Source of the DNA: Terasakiella magnetica | GTDB taxonomy: Bacteria; Pseudomonadota; Alphaproteobacteria; Rhodospirillales; Magnetospirillaceae | Length of the DNA: 64,000 nt | NCBI GenBank assembly: GCA_902729415.1 | Contig: CACVCF010000556.1 | Coordinates: forward strand, 101,614 to 165,613 | Direction: 5' to 3' | Shown here: positions 1 to 8,832 of the stretch, piece by piece | Layout of the letters: each line of letters starts with the position of its first letter | Position numbering within the stretch: position 1 is the stretch's first letter | The notes under the pieces: generated by a model | What the model was told of the DNA's origin: nothing | Seen by the model: the letters and a program-made list of their open reading frames with translations, nothing else | Database searches by the model: none | Made by a program: the position numbers and the translations under genes

Positions 1-784
1 GGGCAACGCCCTTTTCACGCTTTTCAACGCGGGCCATCGACAGCCCCAGGCACAGCACGGCCCAGGCGATGGTGACCGCCAGCGACAGCAGATAGGACGA
101 ATCCGCCAGCAGGGTTTGCGGCCCGGCATAGAACGGCGCCCGAATGATAATCAGCGCGTGACTGACCGGATTGGCCAGCATCACCACCTTCATGGCAGCG
201 GGCACGTTGCCCAGCGGGAACAGAGCACCCGACAGCATCCACAGCGGCATCAGGAACACCATCATGACGGCATGGAAGGCCGAGGTGGTCTTCATGCCCC
301 AGGCCAGCAGAAAGCCCAGCGCCGAAAAGCCGATCCCGGTGAGCAGAAAGGCCGCCAACAGCATGACCAGGCTGCCGAACCCCAGATGCAGCCCCAGGAA
401 CGGCGCCGCCAGGGTGAAGATCAAGGTCTGAACCATGGCGATGGCGGTGGCCCCCAACACCTTGCCCAGCACGATGGCCAGCCGCGAGACCGGCGCCACC
501 AGCACGCCTTGAAGGAAACCGGCGTCACGGTCCTCAATGATGGTGATGGACGAGAAGATACTGGCGAACAGCATCATCATCAGCATGACGCCGGGATAAA
601 AGTATTCGAGATAGGTAACGTTCTCCATCCCGGCGGGACGGAACGATCCGGCGAATCCGGCGCCCAGGAACAGCCAGAACAGCAGCGGCTGCGCCACGGT
701 GCCTATCACCCGCTGCTTCTGACGGATGAAGCGGGTGAACTCGCGGCGGGCCAGCGAATAGGCGACGCGGGACAGCGAACTCAT
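1..784 (-). CDS. ABC-2 type transporter permease (3' end outside window)
   Basis: The reading frame stays open from an ATG at 784 to the window edge, giving 261 codons. It encodes a polytopic membrane protein with about six hydrophobic segments. The segment SSITIIEDRDAGFLQG followed by LLVAPVSR-like residues, and ANPVSHALIIIR near the visible C-terminus, are typical of DrrB/NodJ-like ABC-2 permeases. Its ATG overlaps the stop codon of the upstream ATPase gene (ATGA), so the two are translationally coupled and should form one exporter. The substrate cannot be read from the sequence. The only oddity is truncation by the window. Confidence 0.88.
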   Translation of the reverse strand, partial: MSSLSRVAYSLARREFTRFIRQKQRVIGTVAQPLLFWLFLGAGFAGSFRPAGMENVTYLEYFYPGVMLMMMLFASIFSSITIIEDRDAGFLQGVLVAPVSRLAIVLGKVLGATAIAMVQTLIFTLAAPFLGLHLGFGSLVMLLAAFLLTGIGFSALGFLLAWGMKTTSAFHAVMMVFLMPLWMLSGALFPLGNVPAAMKVVMLANPVSHALIIIRAPFYAGPQTLLADSSYLLSLAVTIAWAVLCLGLSMARVEKREKGVA

Positions 785-1755
785 GTGCCGGTCCTTTTCA
801 GGTCAAGCGTCAAGGCATGGTCGGGCACCGCCTTGCTGGTGACATGGACGAAAACGTCGTCCAGGCCCGGTTGCTTGATGGAAATGGTCAGAATGTCGGG
901 GCGATAGCGGTTGAGGATGCGCTCCAGCAGCGGCAGGCTTTCGCCGTTCTCGGTCTCCTCCAACCGCACCTCATCGCCGATCACCCGCACGGCCAGCCCC
1001 ATATCGGCGCGCAGGCGCCCGGCCAGACCTTCGGTGTCCTTGGCATGAATCACCACCATCTCGGTGCCGATCATAGCCTTAAGCGCCTGGGGAGTATCGA
1101 AGGCCAACAGCTTACCTTCGCGCATGATGGCAACGCGATCGACGTCATCGGCCTCGGAAAAGACGTGGCTGGTCATCAGCACGGTCATGCCGCGCTGCTT
1201 TTGCAATTTATGGAGCGCGGCGAGGAAATTGCGCCGCGACACCGGATCGAGGCCGGTGGTGGGCTCGTCCAGCAGCAAGATGCGCGGATTGGTCATCAGC
1301 ACCTTGGCCAGTTCCACCTGCCGCGCCAGACCGCCGGACAGGGTCTCGACCTTCTGATCCAGGCGGTCGCCCAGATCGGTCCAGCCCACGGCCTCGTCGC
1401 GGCTGGCGGTGAACGCCGCCCCCCGCAGACCATAGAGATCGGCATGGATGGCAAGGTTCTCCCCCACCGACAGATGCTTGTCCACCGCCGGGCTTTGAAA
1501 CACTACCCCCATGATTTCGCGCACCTTGGCGGGCTGGGCGAACAGGTCGAAGCCCCCCACCCGCACGCTGCCCGAACTGGGCAAGGCCAAGCCACAGAGA
1601 ATACGGAACAAGGTGGATTTGCCGCTGCCGTTCGGACCCGACAGGATGACAAACTCGCCGTCTTTGATATCCAGCGACAGAGCGGATATGGCTGCGCGGG
1701 CGGGAGTCTTGCGGCTGCCGGGGTAAATATGGGTCAGGGTATCGATGGTGATCAT
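781..1755 (-). CDS. ABC transporter ATP-binding protein, DrrA/NodI type
   Basis: This 324-residue protein is the nucleotide-binding subunit of the exporter whose permease follows directly. Walker A is GPNGSGKST (residues 40-48), the Q-loop Gln is near 87, the signature is LSGGLARQ (139-146), Walker B is ILLLDEP (159-165), and the switch His is near 197. The roughly 100-residue C-terminal extension is common in DrrA/CcmA-type ATPases that pair with ABC-2 permeases. The gene is first in a two-gene minus-strand operon, and a 17-bp palindrome lies just upstream of its start. Drug, polysaccharide or metabolite export are all possible; the substrate is unknown. Confidence 0.92.
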   Translation of the reverse strand: MITIDTLTHIYPGSRKTPARAAISALSLDIKDGEFVILSGPNGSGKSTLFRILCGLALPSSGSVRVGGFDLFAQPAKVREIMGVVFQSPAVDKHLSVGENLAIHADLYGLRGAAFTASRDEAVGWTDLGDRLDQKVETLSGGLARQVELAKVLMTNPRILLLDEPTTGLDPVSRRNFLAALHKLQKQRGMTVLMTSHVFSEADDVDRVAIMREGKLLAFDTPQALKAMIGTEMVVIHAKDTEGLAGRLRADMGLAVRVIGDEVRLEETENGESLPLLERILNRYRPDILTISIKQPGLDDVFVHVTSKAVPDHALTLDLKRTGT

Positions 1756-1775
1756 CGGGCGCTCTTACCAGAGAA

Positions 1776-1792
1776 AACCTCCCAGGGAGGTT
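1776..1792. promoter_or_regulatory. 17-bp palindrome upstream of the ABC exporter operon
   Basis: AACCTCCC-A-GGGAGGTT is a perfect 8-bp inverted repeat with a one-base centre. It sits about 20 bases upstream of the ATPase start on the minus strand. It could be an operator or a small mRNA hairpin near the ribosome-binding site. No regulator gene is adjacent, so the role is inference only. Confidence 0.35.
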
Positions 1793-1910
1793 GCGGGACT
1801 CTTCCACAGCCAAGCTCAAGGGTAAAGCTCTTCACGCACTGCAGCACATTAAAATATGTCAAGAATGATGCCCAAAAAATACACACTCCGGCACGAGAGG
1901 CCTTCCGCGT

Positions 1911-3305
1911 TCATCCCCGCTTCACCTCGCGGATGAAGGCGGCAAAGCGCGGTGCCCAGGCATTGGCGCCAATACTGCGGAGATGGGCATAGGTGGCCAG
2001 GGTATTGCCGACCAGAATGCCATCCAGCTTTTCAGCGATCCCGGCACCGCGCACCACCTGATAGGCGAAGCGGGGATTGCCTTCGATGGCTTCCAGGCGG
2101 GAATGGTGGAATTCGTGGGCGGGGATGATGCCGGGGCCATCCTCCAGCCGGGGCCAGGGAAAATCGGCGGTTTCACGCAGCCGGACATAACCGCGCCCCT
2201 GGGGCCGGGGATACATCACCGCCTCGGCGGGGACGACGCCCACCATCTCACGCCGCTCGCCTTTCCAGACGATGGCACGGGCCAGATACATCAGGCCGCC
2301 GCATTCGGCGTAGATGGGTAAGCCCGCCTGACCCTTGGCGCGGATATCGGCCCGCAAGCCGGTATTGGCCTCGAGCGCCGCCATATGGGCCTCGGGAAAA
2401 CCGCCGCCGATGAACAGGCCGTCGAGATCAGGCGGCAGACAGGGATCGCGCAGGGTGTCGAAGGCCACCAGTTCGGCCCCGGCCAGCCCCAGCGCCTCGA
2501 TATCGTCAGGATAATAAAAGCCGAAGGCGGCATCGCGGGCGATGCCGATCCGCAAGGAGGGAGCGGGCAAGGGCGGTGGCGGCGCAGCGCAGGGCTCCAA
2601 CGACGGAGCGGTGGCCGCCAGGGCCAGCAGGGAGTCGAGATCCACCTGCGTCCCCACCGCCCGGGCCAGCCGGGCGATGGCTTCGGCGGCCTGCTCGGCC
2701 TCGTTGGCGGGAACCAACCCCAGGTGGCGCTCCATGATCTCCATGTCGGGGCCGCGATGCACCGCGCCCAACACCGGAATGCGGGTGTAGTGGGCCACCA
2801 CCTCGCGCAATTTCTTTTCGTGGCGGGGGCCGCTGACCTTGTTGAGGATGATGCCTGCGATGTTCAAGGTCGGTTCGAATGCCTGGTAGCCGATCAGCAG
2901 GGGGGCGATGCCGCGCGTCATTCCGGCGCAATCGACCACCAGCACCACCGGCGCCTCCAGCCACGCCGCCAGCATGGCCGAGGAATTGGAGCCTTCGAGA
3001 TCGACACCGTCATAAAGGCCCTTATTGCCCTCGATCAGGCTGATATCGGCGCCGCAGGACAGGCGCTCGAAGGTCTCGCGGATCAGGCGCGGCGGTTGGG
3101 TGTGAAAATCGAGATTGCGGCACGACCGCCCGGTGGCGGCCGACAGCCACAGGGGGTCGATGTAATCCGGCCCCTTCTTGAACGGCTGCACCGCAAGACC
3201 GCGCGCGGTCAGCGCCGCCGCCAACCCCACCGTCACCGTGGTCTTGCCCGAAGATTTGTGGGCCGCCGAGATCAGCAGCCGGGGCGCGGGCCGGGCGAGG
3301 GTCAC
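1911..3305 (-). CDS. cobB: Cobyrinic acid a,c-diamide synthase
   Basis: The 464-residue product matches CobB/CbiA, which amidates the a and c side chains of (hydrogeno)cobyrinic acid in cobalamin synthesis using glutamine and ATP. The N-terminal P-loop is AAHKSSGKTT (about 14-23). KKGPDYIDP (about 43-51) and the C-terminal glutamine amidotransferase domain with YAECGGLMYL (nucleophile Cys 335) and the FHHSRLE His are all present. The start is a GTG at 3305, because it overlaps the upstream stop as GTGA and begins exactly at the conserved N-terminus. Upstream in-frame residues are Arg-rich read-through of the neighbour. The two genes are probably co-translated. Confidence 0.93.
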   Translation of the reverse strand: MTLARPAPRLLISAAHKSSGKTTVTVGLAAALTARGLAVQPFKKGPDYIDPLWLSAATGRSCRNLDFHTQPPRLIRETFERLSCGADISLIEGNKGLYDGVDLEGSNSSAMLAAWLEAPVVLVVDCAGMTRGIAPLLIGYQAFEPTLNIAGIILNKVSGPRHEKKLREVVAHYTRIPVLGAVHRGPDMEIMERHLGLVPANEAEQAAEAIARLARAVGTQVDLDSLLALAATAPSLEPCAAPPPPLPAPSLRIGIARDAAFGFYYPDDIEALGLAGAELVAFDTLRDPCLPPDLDGLFIGGGFPEAHMAALEANTGLRADIRAKGQAGLPIYAECGGLMYLARAIVWKGERREMVGVVPAEAVMYPRPQGRGYVRLRETADFPWPRLEDGPGIIPAHEFHHSRLEAIEGNPRFAYQVVRGAGIAEKLDGILVGNTLATYAHLRSIGANAWAPRFAAFIREVKRG

Positions 3306-4303
3306 GCCGCCCCCGGAATCTTGACCCGCCCCCGCTCGCGCCACAGCACCTGGGCCATGCCCTCGGCCTCGTCGACGCTGGCGGCGCGCCCCAGAACCCG
3401 CAATGCGATGGCCATGGTACCCGCGATGACGGCGCCAGCGATCTCGTCGGTGTCCTCGCCGCGCCACAGGCCCTTAAGGCGGGACAGGTCCAGGCCGTCC
3501 TCGTGGGCGCGGGTGCCACCGATCAAGGCGGGCCAATCCTCGGCCACAGGCTCGCCGTCAACCAGCGACAGCACCTCGCAGGCCTTTTCCGGCCGCCGTT
3601 CGACCTCACCGCCCTCGCCCTTGAACACCGCCATCAAGCGGTCGCCCAGCAGCCGTGCTGCCGCCTGATGCACCGGAGCGTAATTGGGATGCGACACGCT
3701 GTTGATGGCAGCTCCGGCGTGGAAGGGATTGATCAGCCGCGCGATGGTATGAATGGGCGAACGCAGGCCCAGCAGATGGCGCAGTTCCATGATGCGATGC
3801 AGGGGCGGCGACAGATGCTCCAGCGTCATATAGGCGAAATTATCCGCCGCCAAACGGTCCGCCGCCTGCTCCAGGGATGTGCAGACCGGCACCCCCAGCG
3901 CCGCCAGGGCTTCCGAAGTCCACACCCGCCCGGCGGTATGATGCTCGGAGCCATGCATGAACACCCGGATGCCATGTCCCGCCAGGGCCAGGGCCGCCAG
4001 AACGTAATAGGGAAGCTGACGGCTTTTGCCCGCATAGGACGACCAGTCCAGATCCACCCGCGGCGGGTCGGCGGGAAGGGCGATGGTTTCGCGGATGGCG
4101 GCGGCAAGGCCCGCAGCCTCTTCCGGCGTCTCGGTCTTGACCCGCAGCAGGCAGAGGAAGGCCCCCAACTGCACCGGCTCGACCTCGCCCGCCAGCACCA
4201 TGCGGAAGGCGTCTCGGGCCTCGTCAAGAGTCAGCGGCCGCGACAGGCGCGGCCCCTTGCCGAGAATGCGGACATAAGAGGCGAAGGGATGTTCCTGGGT
4301 CAC
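3302..4303 (-). CDS. TrpD2-like glycosyl (phosphoribosyl) transferase family protein
   Basis: This 333-residue protein has the anthranilate phosphoribosyltransferase fold: a helical N-domain (PLTLDEARDAFRMVLAGEV) followed by an alpha/beta domain with VFMHGSEHHTAGR and NPFHAGAAINSVSHPNYAPV. The canonical PRPP-binding GTGGD is replaced by SYAGKSRQLPYYV, as in the TrpD2/YbiB subgroup, so a tryptophan-pathway role is unlikely. In E. coli the family member YbiB binds nucleic acids, and its enzymatic role is unclear. Here the stop overlaps the GTG start of cobB, which suggests a link to cobalamin synthesis. That link is inference from coupling. Confidence 0.82.
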   Translation of the reverse strand: MTQEHPFASYVRILGKGPRLSRPLTLDEARDAFRMVLAGEVEPVQLGAFLCLLRVKTETPEEAAGLAAAIRETIALPADPPRVDLDWSSYAGKSRQLPYYVLAALALAGHGIRVFMHGSEHHTAGRVWTSEALAALGVPVCTSLEQAADRLAADNFAYMTLEHLSPPLHRIMELRHLLGLRSPIHTIARLINPFHAGAAINSVSHPNYAPVHQAAARLLGDRLMAVFKGEGGEVERRPEKACEVLSLVDGEPVAEDWPALIGGTRAHEDGLDLSRLKGLWRGEDTDEIAGAVIAGTMAIALRVLGRAASVDEAEGMAQVLWRERGRVKIPGAA

Positions 4304-4378
4304 GGGCAGCCTCGGTCTGGAAAAGACAGGTGATTATCTAATATGCTCCGGCAGCCACAAAGGAAAGGGGTGCTTAGA

Positions 4379-5065
4379 ATGCGTCTGACGATCCAATCCG
4401 CCTTCGATCGGGCCGCACGCTCCTATGATGCCGGACGGCGGCAGTTGATCCCCTGCTTTGACGATTTCTATGACGCCGCCATCGCCCTGGTAACCGAAAC
4501 TGCGCCACCCGCCGCCCGTATCCTCGACCTGGGGGCGGGAACAGGGCTGCTGTCGGCCTTGGTGATGGACAGCCTGCCCCAGGCCCAACTCACCCTTACC
4601 GATCTGTCAGAAGGCATGCTGGAGCGCGCCCGCGAGCGCTTTGCCGCCTGTGGGGAAAGGGTGGTGTTCCGGGTGATGGATCATCTCGCCCTGGCCGACG
4701 AACAGAGCTTTGACGTGGTGATGTCGGGGCTGTCGATCCACCATCTGGACGATGACGGCAAACAGGCGCTTTACGCCGCCGCCACCCGCGCCCTGAAACC
4801 GGGTGGGCGGTTCGTCAATGCTGATCAGGTCTTGGGCGACACCCCGGAGATGGAGGCGCGCTATTGGACCTTGTGGCATCAAGCGGTGCTGGCCAGCGGC
4901 CTGGCCGCCGACGAGATCGCCGCCGCCATCGAGCGCCAGAAGCTGGACCGCCGCACCCCCCTGGAGCCGCAACTGGCCTGGCTGCGCCAAGCGGGACTGT
5001 CCCAGGTGGAGTGCCGCTACAAGAATATCAGCTTTGCGGTCATGGGGGGCGTCAGGGCGGCGTAA
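4379..5065 (+). CDS. SAM-dependent class I methyltransferase
   Basis: The 228-residue product carries motif I ILDLGAGTGLLSAL, the acidic post-I region LTLTDLSEGML, and motif IV-like FDVVMSGLSIHHL, the pattern of UbiE/Methyltransf_25-type enzymes. The start chosen is ATG 4379, preceded by AAGGAAAGGG at suitable spacing. An in-frame ATG at 4343 adds 12 poorly conserved-looking residues. It is divergent from the TrpD2-like gene, with about 75 bases for both promoters, and its last 14 bases overlap the convergent gene downstream. The substrate is unknown. Confidence 0.85.
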   Translation: MRLTIQSAFDRAARSYDAGRRQLIPCFDDFYDAAIALVTETAPPAARILDLGAGTGLLSALVMDSLPQAQLTLTDLSEGMLERARERFAACGERVVFRVMDHLALADEQSFDVVMSGLSIHHLDDDGKQALYAAATRALKPGGRFVNADQVLGDTPEMEARYWTLWHQAVLASGLAADEIAAAIERQKLDRRTPLEPQLAWLRQAGLSQVECRYKNISFAVMGGVRAA

Positions 5066-5960
5066 GCGCGGGCTTGGTCACCACGCACACCGACGCGATG
5101 GATGAAGTGTCGTCCAGGGGACCGAACATGTCGGTCGAGATGGCCTCGATCTCGACCAGACCGGCGGCCTGCGCGTCGAGAAGCTTCTGAAAGAAATTCA
5201 GGTTCCACCGCCTCTCCCGCGCGGTGTCCCTCTGATCAAGGCTGATCTTGTCATTGGACGGATTGATCTGAAAGCCGACAGGTTCGACGAACACGCACGT
5301 CACCTCCCCCGGGATCTTCGCCAGTTCGGCAAAGAAAGAATCCTGAAGGGCATCGACGAACATCAGCGACCACGAGGTGAACAGCAGAATACGGCTAAAA
5401 CCGTGGACGGGGGAAAAGCACGGATTGGCGAAATCAAAGGCGGCGACGTCAAGGCTCATATCCGGCACAAGCCGCGACAGCTTGGCCGTGATCCGCCGCC
5501 CCGCTGCCGTCGGTTCGGCGGCGATATAGCGGAGATCCTTGGCGCCGCCGCCCAGAAACATCTCGAACAGCCGCTTGCCGTAACCGGCGCCAAGCTCGAT
5601 GACGCAATCCTTGTCGGCGGCGAAATCGTTCAGCATCCCCGCCATGTCAAACCTATAATGGGGGGGAGCTTCGATGGTCTTGCCGAAGGCGACGATGCCG
5701 CCGCGGCGCTCGAACTTATCCAGCGCGGTCCCGGTGTCGGCCTCGGCCGTCGAGACATGGATGACCCAGGCGCCGTTCTCCTGAGTTTGAAATATCTGGT
5801 GGCAGGCCTCGAACCGGGTGTAGAGGGCGATGACCCGCGGCAGCGACGTTTCCGAAGCCAGCAGGTCGTCAAAGACCGCTTCCCGCGTCCTCCATATCCG
5901 TTCGTAGAGTCCGACCCAATGCTGCATGCCCCAAGCCTCCAATCCAACGGCAAATACCAC
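5052..5960 (-). CDS. Methyltransferase-like protein of unknown substrate
   Basis: The 302-residue protein is not recognised as a named family. VIELGAGYGKRLFEMF (around residue 120) resembles motif I of class I SAM-dependent methyltransferases, and YIAAEPTAAGRR resembles the acidic post-motif I strand. The N-terminal 100 residues look like a separate recognition domain. The C-terminus overlaps the convergent methyltransferase gene by 14 bases. The true start could be the ATG twelve codons in (MQHWVGLYERIW). The combination suggests a small-molecule or sugar methyltransferase, but this is inference. Confidence 0.7.
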   Translation of the reverse strand: MVFAVGLEAWGMQHWVGLYERIWRTREAVFDDLLASETSLPRVIALYTRFEACHQIFQTQENGAWVIHVSTAEADTGTALDKFERRGGIVAFGKTIEAPPHYRFDMAGMLNDFAADKDCVIELGAGYGKRLFEMFLGGGAKDLRYIAAEPTAAGRRITAKLSRLVPDMSLDVAAFDFANPCFSPVHGFSRILLFTSWSLMFVDALQDSFFAELAKIPGEVTCVFVEPVGFQINPSNDKISLDQRDTARERRWNLNFFQKLLDAQAAGLVEIEAISTDMFGPLDDTSSIASVCVVTKPALTPP

Positions 5961-5980
5961 CGAATTGGCCCGCAGGATCC

Positions 5981-6553
5981 TTAAGCGTGCCCGGCTTCGG
6001 CTGAAAGCAGCCCGACATCAATACCAAGGCGGTGGATGGCGTCCTGATATTTGTGTTCCATATCCGAACCGAACAGCAATTCGGGGTCGGCGGGCACGTT
6101 GAGCCAGGAATTTTCGCGGATCTCGGCGTCCAGTTGGCCCGAATCCCATCCGGCATAGCCCAGGGCCAGCAGACATTGACGAGGGCCGTTGCCTTCGGCG
6201 ATAGCGCGCAGCACATCCACCGTGGCGGTCAGCGCCACCCCGTCAGCCACCACCAGGGTGTTTTCCTGGCGATAATCGTCGGAGTGAAGCACGAAACCCC
6301 GCCCCTCCTCCACCGGGCCGCCGAAATGAATTCGAACGTCGTCACAGGCGGGCGTGGCCGGTATGTTCAACTGCCCCAGCAACTGGGGAAAGCTGATACC
6401 GCCCATCAGACGGTTGACCACGATGCCCATGGCGCCGTCGGCGTTGTGGGCACACAAATAGACCACCGCGCGGGCAAAACGTTCGTCTTGCATCTGCGGC
6501 ATGGCGACAATGATTTGTCCGGCGAGATAGCCGGTAGTTTTCTGCATGGGCAT
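5981..6553 (-). CDS. yqgE: YqgE/AlgH family protein
   Basis: The 190-residue product has the DUF179 hallmarks GYLAGQIIVAMPQM at the start, then AVVYLCAHNADGAMGIVVNR, HFGGPVEEGRGFVLHS and CLLALGYAGWDSGQLDAEI. The fold is known from structures, but the biochemical role is unresolved; in pseudomonads AlgH affects alginate regulation. The start is ATG 6553, or a second ATG at 6547. A much longer in-frame extension upstream runs antisense to the next gene and is not coding. It is divergent from the DsbD-like gene, with 123 bases between them. Confidence 0.92.
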   Translation of the reverse strand: MPMQKTTGYLAGQIIVAMPQMQDERFARAVVYLCAHNADGAMGIVVNRLMGGISFPQLLGQLNIPATPACDDVRIHFGGPVEEGRGFVLHSDDYRQENTLVVADGVALTATVDVLRAIAEGNGPRQCLLALGYAGWDSGQLDAEIRENSWLNVPADPELLFGSDMEHKYQDAIHRLGIDVGLLSAEAGHA

Positions 6554-6676
6554 GACCCTGGAATATTCCGGTCTGGCACGGAATGCAAGCCGGGAAGGAG
6601 GAATACGCGTCCCGATCATTGACAGCGGCGGGGCGGGGGTGCTGTTGTTCCCCGCTCGCGGACAGGATGGACGGCA

Positions 6677-8779
6677 ATGACGGCAGGCATAATACGGATG
6701 GCGATGGCGGCGGTCGGGTTTGTGGCGGCGCTGGCCTTGGCTCCGGCATGGGCCACCGAACCCGGCGCTTCTGATTGGGTGAGAAGCGAGGCGGGCGAAG
6801 TCCGTCTGATCGCCGCCGCCGCCAGTATCGCCCCGTCGCAACCCTTGAAACTCGGCCTTCAATTCAGAATGCAGCCGGGCTGGAAGATCTATTGGCGCAG
6901 CCCCGGCGATGCCGGATACCCGCCGCGCATTGATTGGAATGGATCGGACAATCTGGGCCAACCAGTGATCCGCTGGCCCGCTCCCCACCGCTTCGTGCTG
7001 TCGGGGCTTCAAAACCACGGCTATACCGGCGAAGTGGTGCTGCCGCTGGATGTCACACCCCCCAATCCCGGCCGGCCGGTCCGCATCACCGCGGCGGTGG
7101 AGTTCCTGGCCTGCGCCCAGGTCTGCGTCCCCCAGCATGCCGACCTCACCTTGAACCTGGAGGCGGGGACGGGAGCGCCGTCCGCCTTCGCCCACGATAT
7201 CGGCCGCTTCAGCGCCCTGGTTCCCGGCGATGGCCTGCGCCACGGCCTGACCCTGGAAAGCGTCGAGGCGGTGGATAACGCCCTGCTGCGCCTCAGTCTC
7301 GTCAGTACCGAGACCTGGACCGACCCCGATGCCTTTGTGGAATCCGAAGACAGCGCCGCCTTCGAACAACCCCGCGTCACCTTGTCCCCCGACCGCAGGC
7401 GGGCGATGATCGAAATCCCGGTGGCCCCCAACACTGCCGCCAAGCCGCTGGCGGGGACGCCGCTGGTCATCACCGTGGTGGACGGCATGCGCGCGCTGGA
7501 GGCCAAGACCAGCCCGGTTCCCGGTACCAAGGCTCCTCCGTCCAGCCACGACGCCTCACTGCTGCTCATGCTGGCAGTGGCGCTGCTGGGCGGCCTGATC
7601 TTGAACCTGATGCCCTGCGTCCTGCCGGTGCTGTCCATCAAGATCATCGGTGTTCTCGGCCATGGCGGCGGCGAGCGCCGCCATGTGCGCGCCAGCTTCC
7701 TGGCATCCTCGGCAGGGATCGTGGTGTCGTTCCTGGCCCTGGCAGCACTGGCCATCGCCGTTCGCCAGGCGGGGGCGGCGGTGGGCTGGGGCATCCAGTT
7801 CCAGCAGCCGGGCTTCCTCGCCGCCATGGTGGTGCTGCTCAGCCTGTTCGCCGCCAATCTGTGGGGACTGTTCGAGATTCCAGTACCCGGCTGGTTGCTC
7901 AACCGTGGCCAAGGCGGCGTGCCCCACCACACCTTGCTGGGCCATTTCCTGTCGGGAGCCTTCGCCACCCTGCTGGCGACACCGTGCTCGGCCCCTTTCC
8001 TCGGCACCGCCATCGGCTTTGCCCTGGCGCGGGGCGCGCTGGAAATCGTCGCCATCTTCGGCGCCCTGGGCCTAGGCATGGCGCTTCCCTTCCTGGCGGT
8101 GGCGCTGTGGCCCGACTTTGCCTTGAAGATGCCCAAGCCTGGACGCTGGATGGTCCGGGTACGCTCGCTGATGGGGGTGGCGCTGGCCGCGACCGGGCTT
8201 TGGCTGCTCAGCGTGCTGGCGGCCCAGGTCGGCATCCTTGCCGCCGGAATTTCAGGCGGCAGCATGGCCGCCGCCATTACCATCCTGGCCCTGCGCCCCC
8301 GCATGCCCGCCACGGCCAAAGGAGCCGTCAACATCTGCGTCCTGGCTTTGGCCGGGCTGGCGCTGGGGGCGCCCTTCCATGGTGAGACCGCCCGGGGCGA
8401 GAGCGGCAAGGGTGGCGGTCTCGTCCCCTGGATCGCCTTCGATCAAGCCGCGCTGCCCGGTCTGGTGGCCGAAGGCAAGGTGGTATTCGTCGACGTCACC
8501 GCCGATTGGTGCATCACCTGCAAGGTCAACAAGGCGGCGGTGGTTGAACGGGGCGAAGTGGCACGGCGGCTGGCTGCGCCCTCGGCCGTCGCCATGCGGG
8601 CCGACTGGACCAAACCCGACGAGGCTATCTCGCGCTATCTGGCGGGGTTTGGCCGCTATGGTATTCCGTTCAACGTGGTCTATGGCCCCGCCGCGCCCGA
8701 TGGAGTGACGCTGTCGGAATTACTATCTGAATCCGAGGTACTGGCCGCCCTCGACAAGGCGGCAGGCATCGGCCGCTAA
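6677..8779 (+). CDS. DsbD/ScsB-type protein-disulfide reductase
   Basis: The 700-residue protein should carry electrons from cytoplasmic thioredoxin across the inner membrane to periplasmic dithiol proteins. It has a signal peptide (about 1-26), a periplasmic DsbD-alpha-like domain with CAQVC (Cys 146 and 150), about eight membrane segments from residue 300 to 560 with the redox pair Cys 314 (LMPCVLP) and Cys 437 (ATPCSAP), and a C-terminal thioredoxin domain with WCITC (Cys 612 and 615). All three cysteine pairs of DsbD are therefore present. The long N-terminal domain resembles ScsB more than E. coli DsbD. It ends at a strong terminator. Confidence 0.9.
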   Translation: MTAGIIRMAMAAVGFVAALALAPAWATEPGASDWVRSEAGEVRLIAAAASIAPSQPLKLGLQFRMQPGWKIYWRSPGDAGYPPRIDWNGSDNLGQPVIRWPAPHRFVLSGLQNHGYTGEVVLPLDVTPPNPGRPVRITAAVEFLACAQVCVPQHADLTLNLEAGTGAPSAFAHDIGRFSALVPGDGLRHGLTLESVEAVDNALLRLSLVSTETWTDPDAFVESEDSAAFEQPRVTLSPDRRRAMIEIPVAPNTAAKPLAGTPLVITVVDGMRALEAKTSPVPGTKAPPSSHDASLLLMLAVALLGGLILNLMPCVLPVLSIKIIGVLGHGGGERRHVRASFLASSAGIVVSFLALAALAIAVRQAGAAVGWGIQFQQPGFLAAMVVLLSLFAANLWGLFEIPVPGWLLNRGQGGVPHHTLLGHFLSGAFATLLATPCSAPFLGTAIGFALARGALEIVAIFGALGLGMALPFLAVALWPDFALKMPKPGRWMVRVRSLMGVALAATGLWLLSVLAAQVGILAAGISGGSMAAAITILALRPRMPATAKGAVNICVLALAGLALGAPFHGETARGESGKGGGLVPWIAFDQAALPGLVAEGKVVFVDVTADWCITCKVNKAAVVERGEVARRLAAPSAVAMRADWTKPDEAISRYLAGFGRYGIPFNVVYGPAAPDGVTLSELLSESEVLAALDKAAGIGR

Positions 8780-8782
8780 CAA

Positions 8783-8812
8783 AAAGCCCCCCGCGGGAAA
8801 GCGGGGGGCTTT
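8783..8812. terminator. Bidirectional rho-independent terminator
   Basis: A perfect 12-bp stem, AAAGCCCCCCGC paired with GCGGGGGGCTTT around a GGGAAA loop, lies 3 bases after the DsbD-like stop and 20 bases before the convergent universal stress gene stop. The A-run on the left gives a T-run on the minus strand, so it can serve both genes. Confidence 0.9.
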
Positions 8813-8832
8813 GTCGTCAAGCGGCAGAAGAC

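Noticed and set aside
2385..3668. Plus-strand ORF of 427 codons
   Set aside because: Antisense to cobB and the TrpD2-like gene; no recognisable domain.
6554..7549. N-terminal extension of yqgE to 522 codons
   Set aside because: The extra part is antisense to the DsbD-like gene; YqgE proteins are about 190 residues and the start at 6553 fits.
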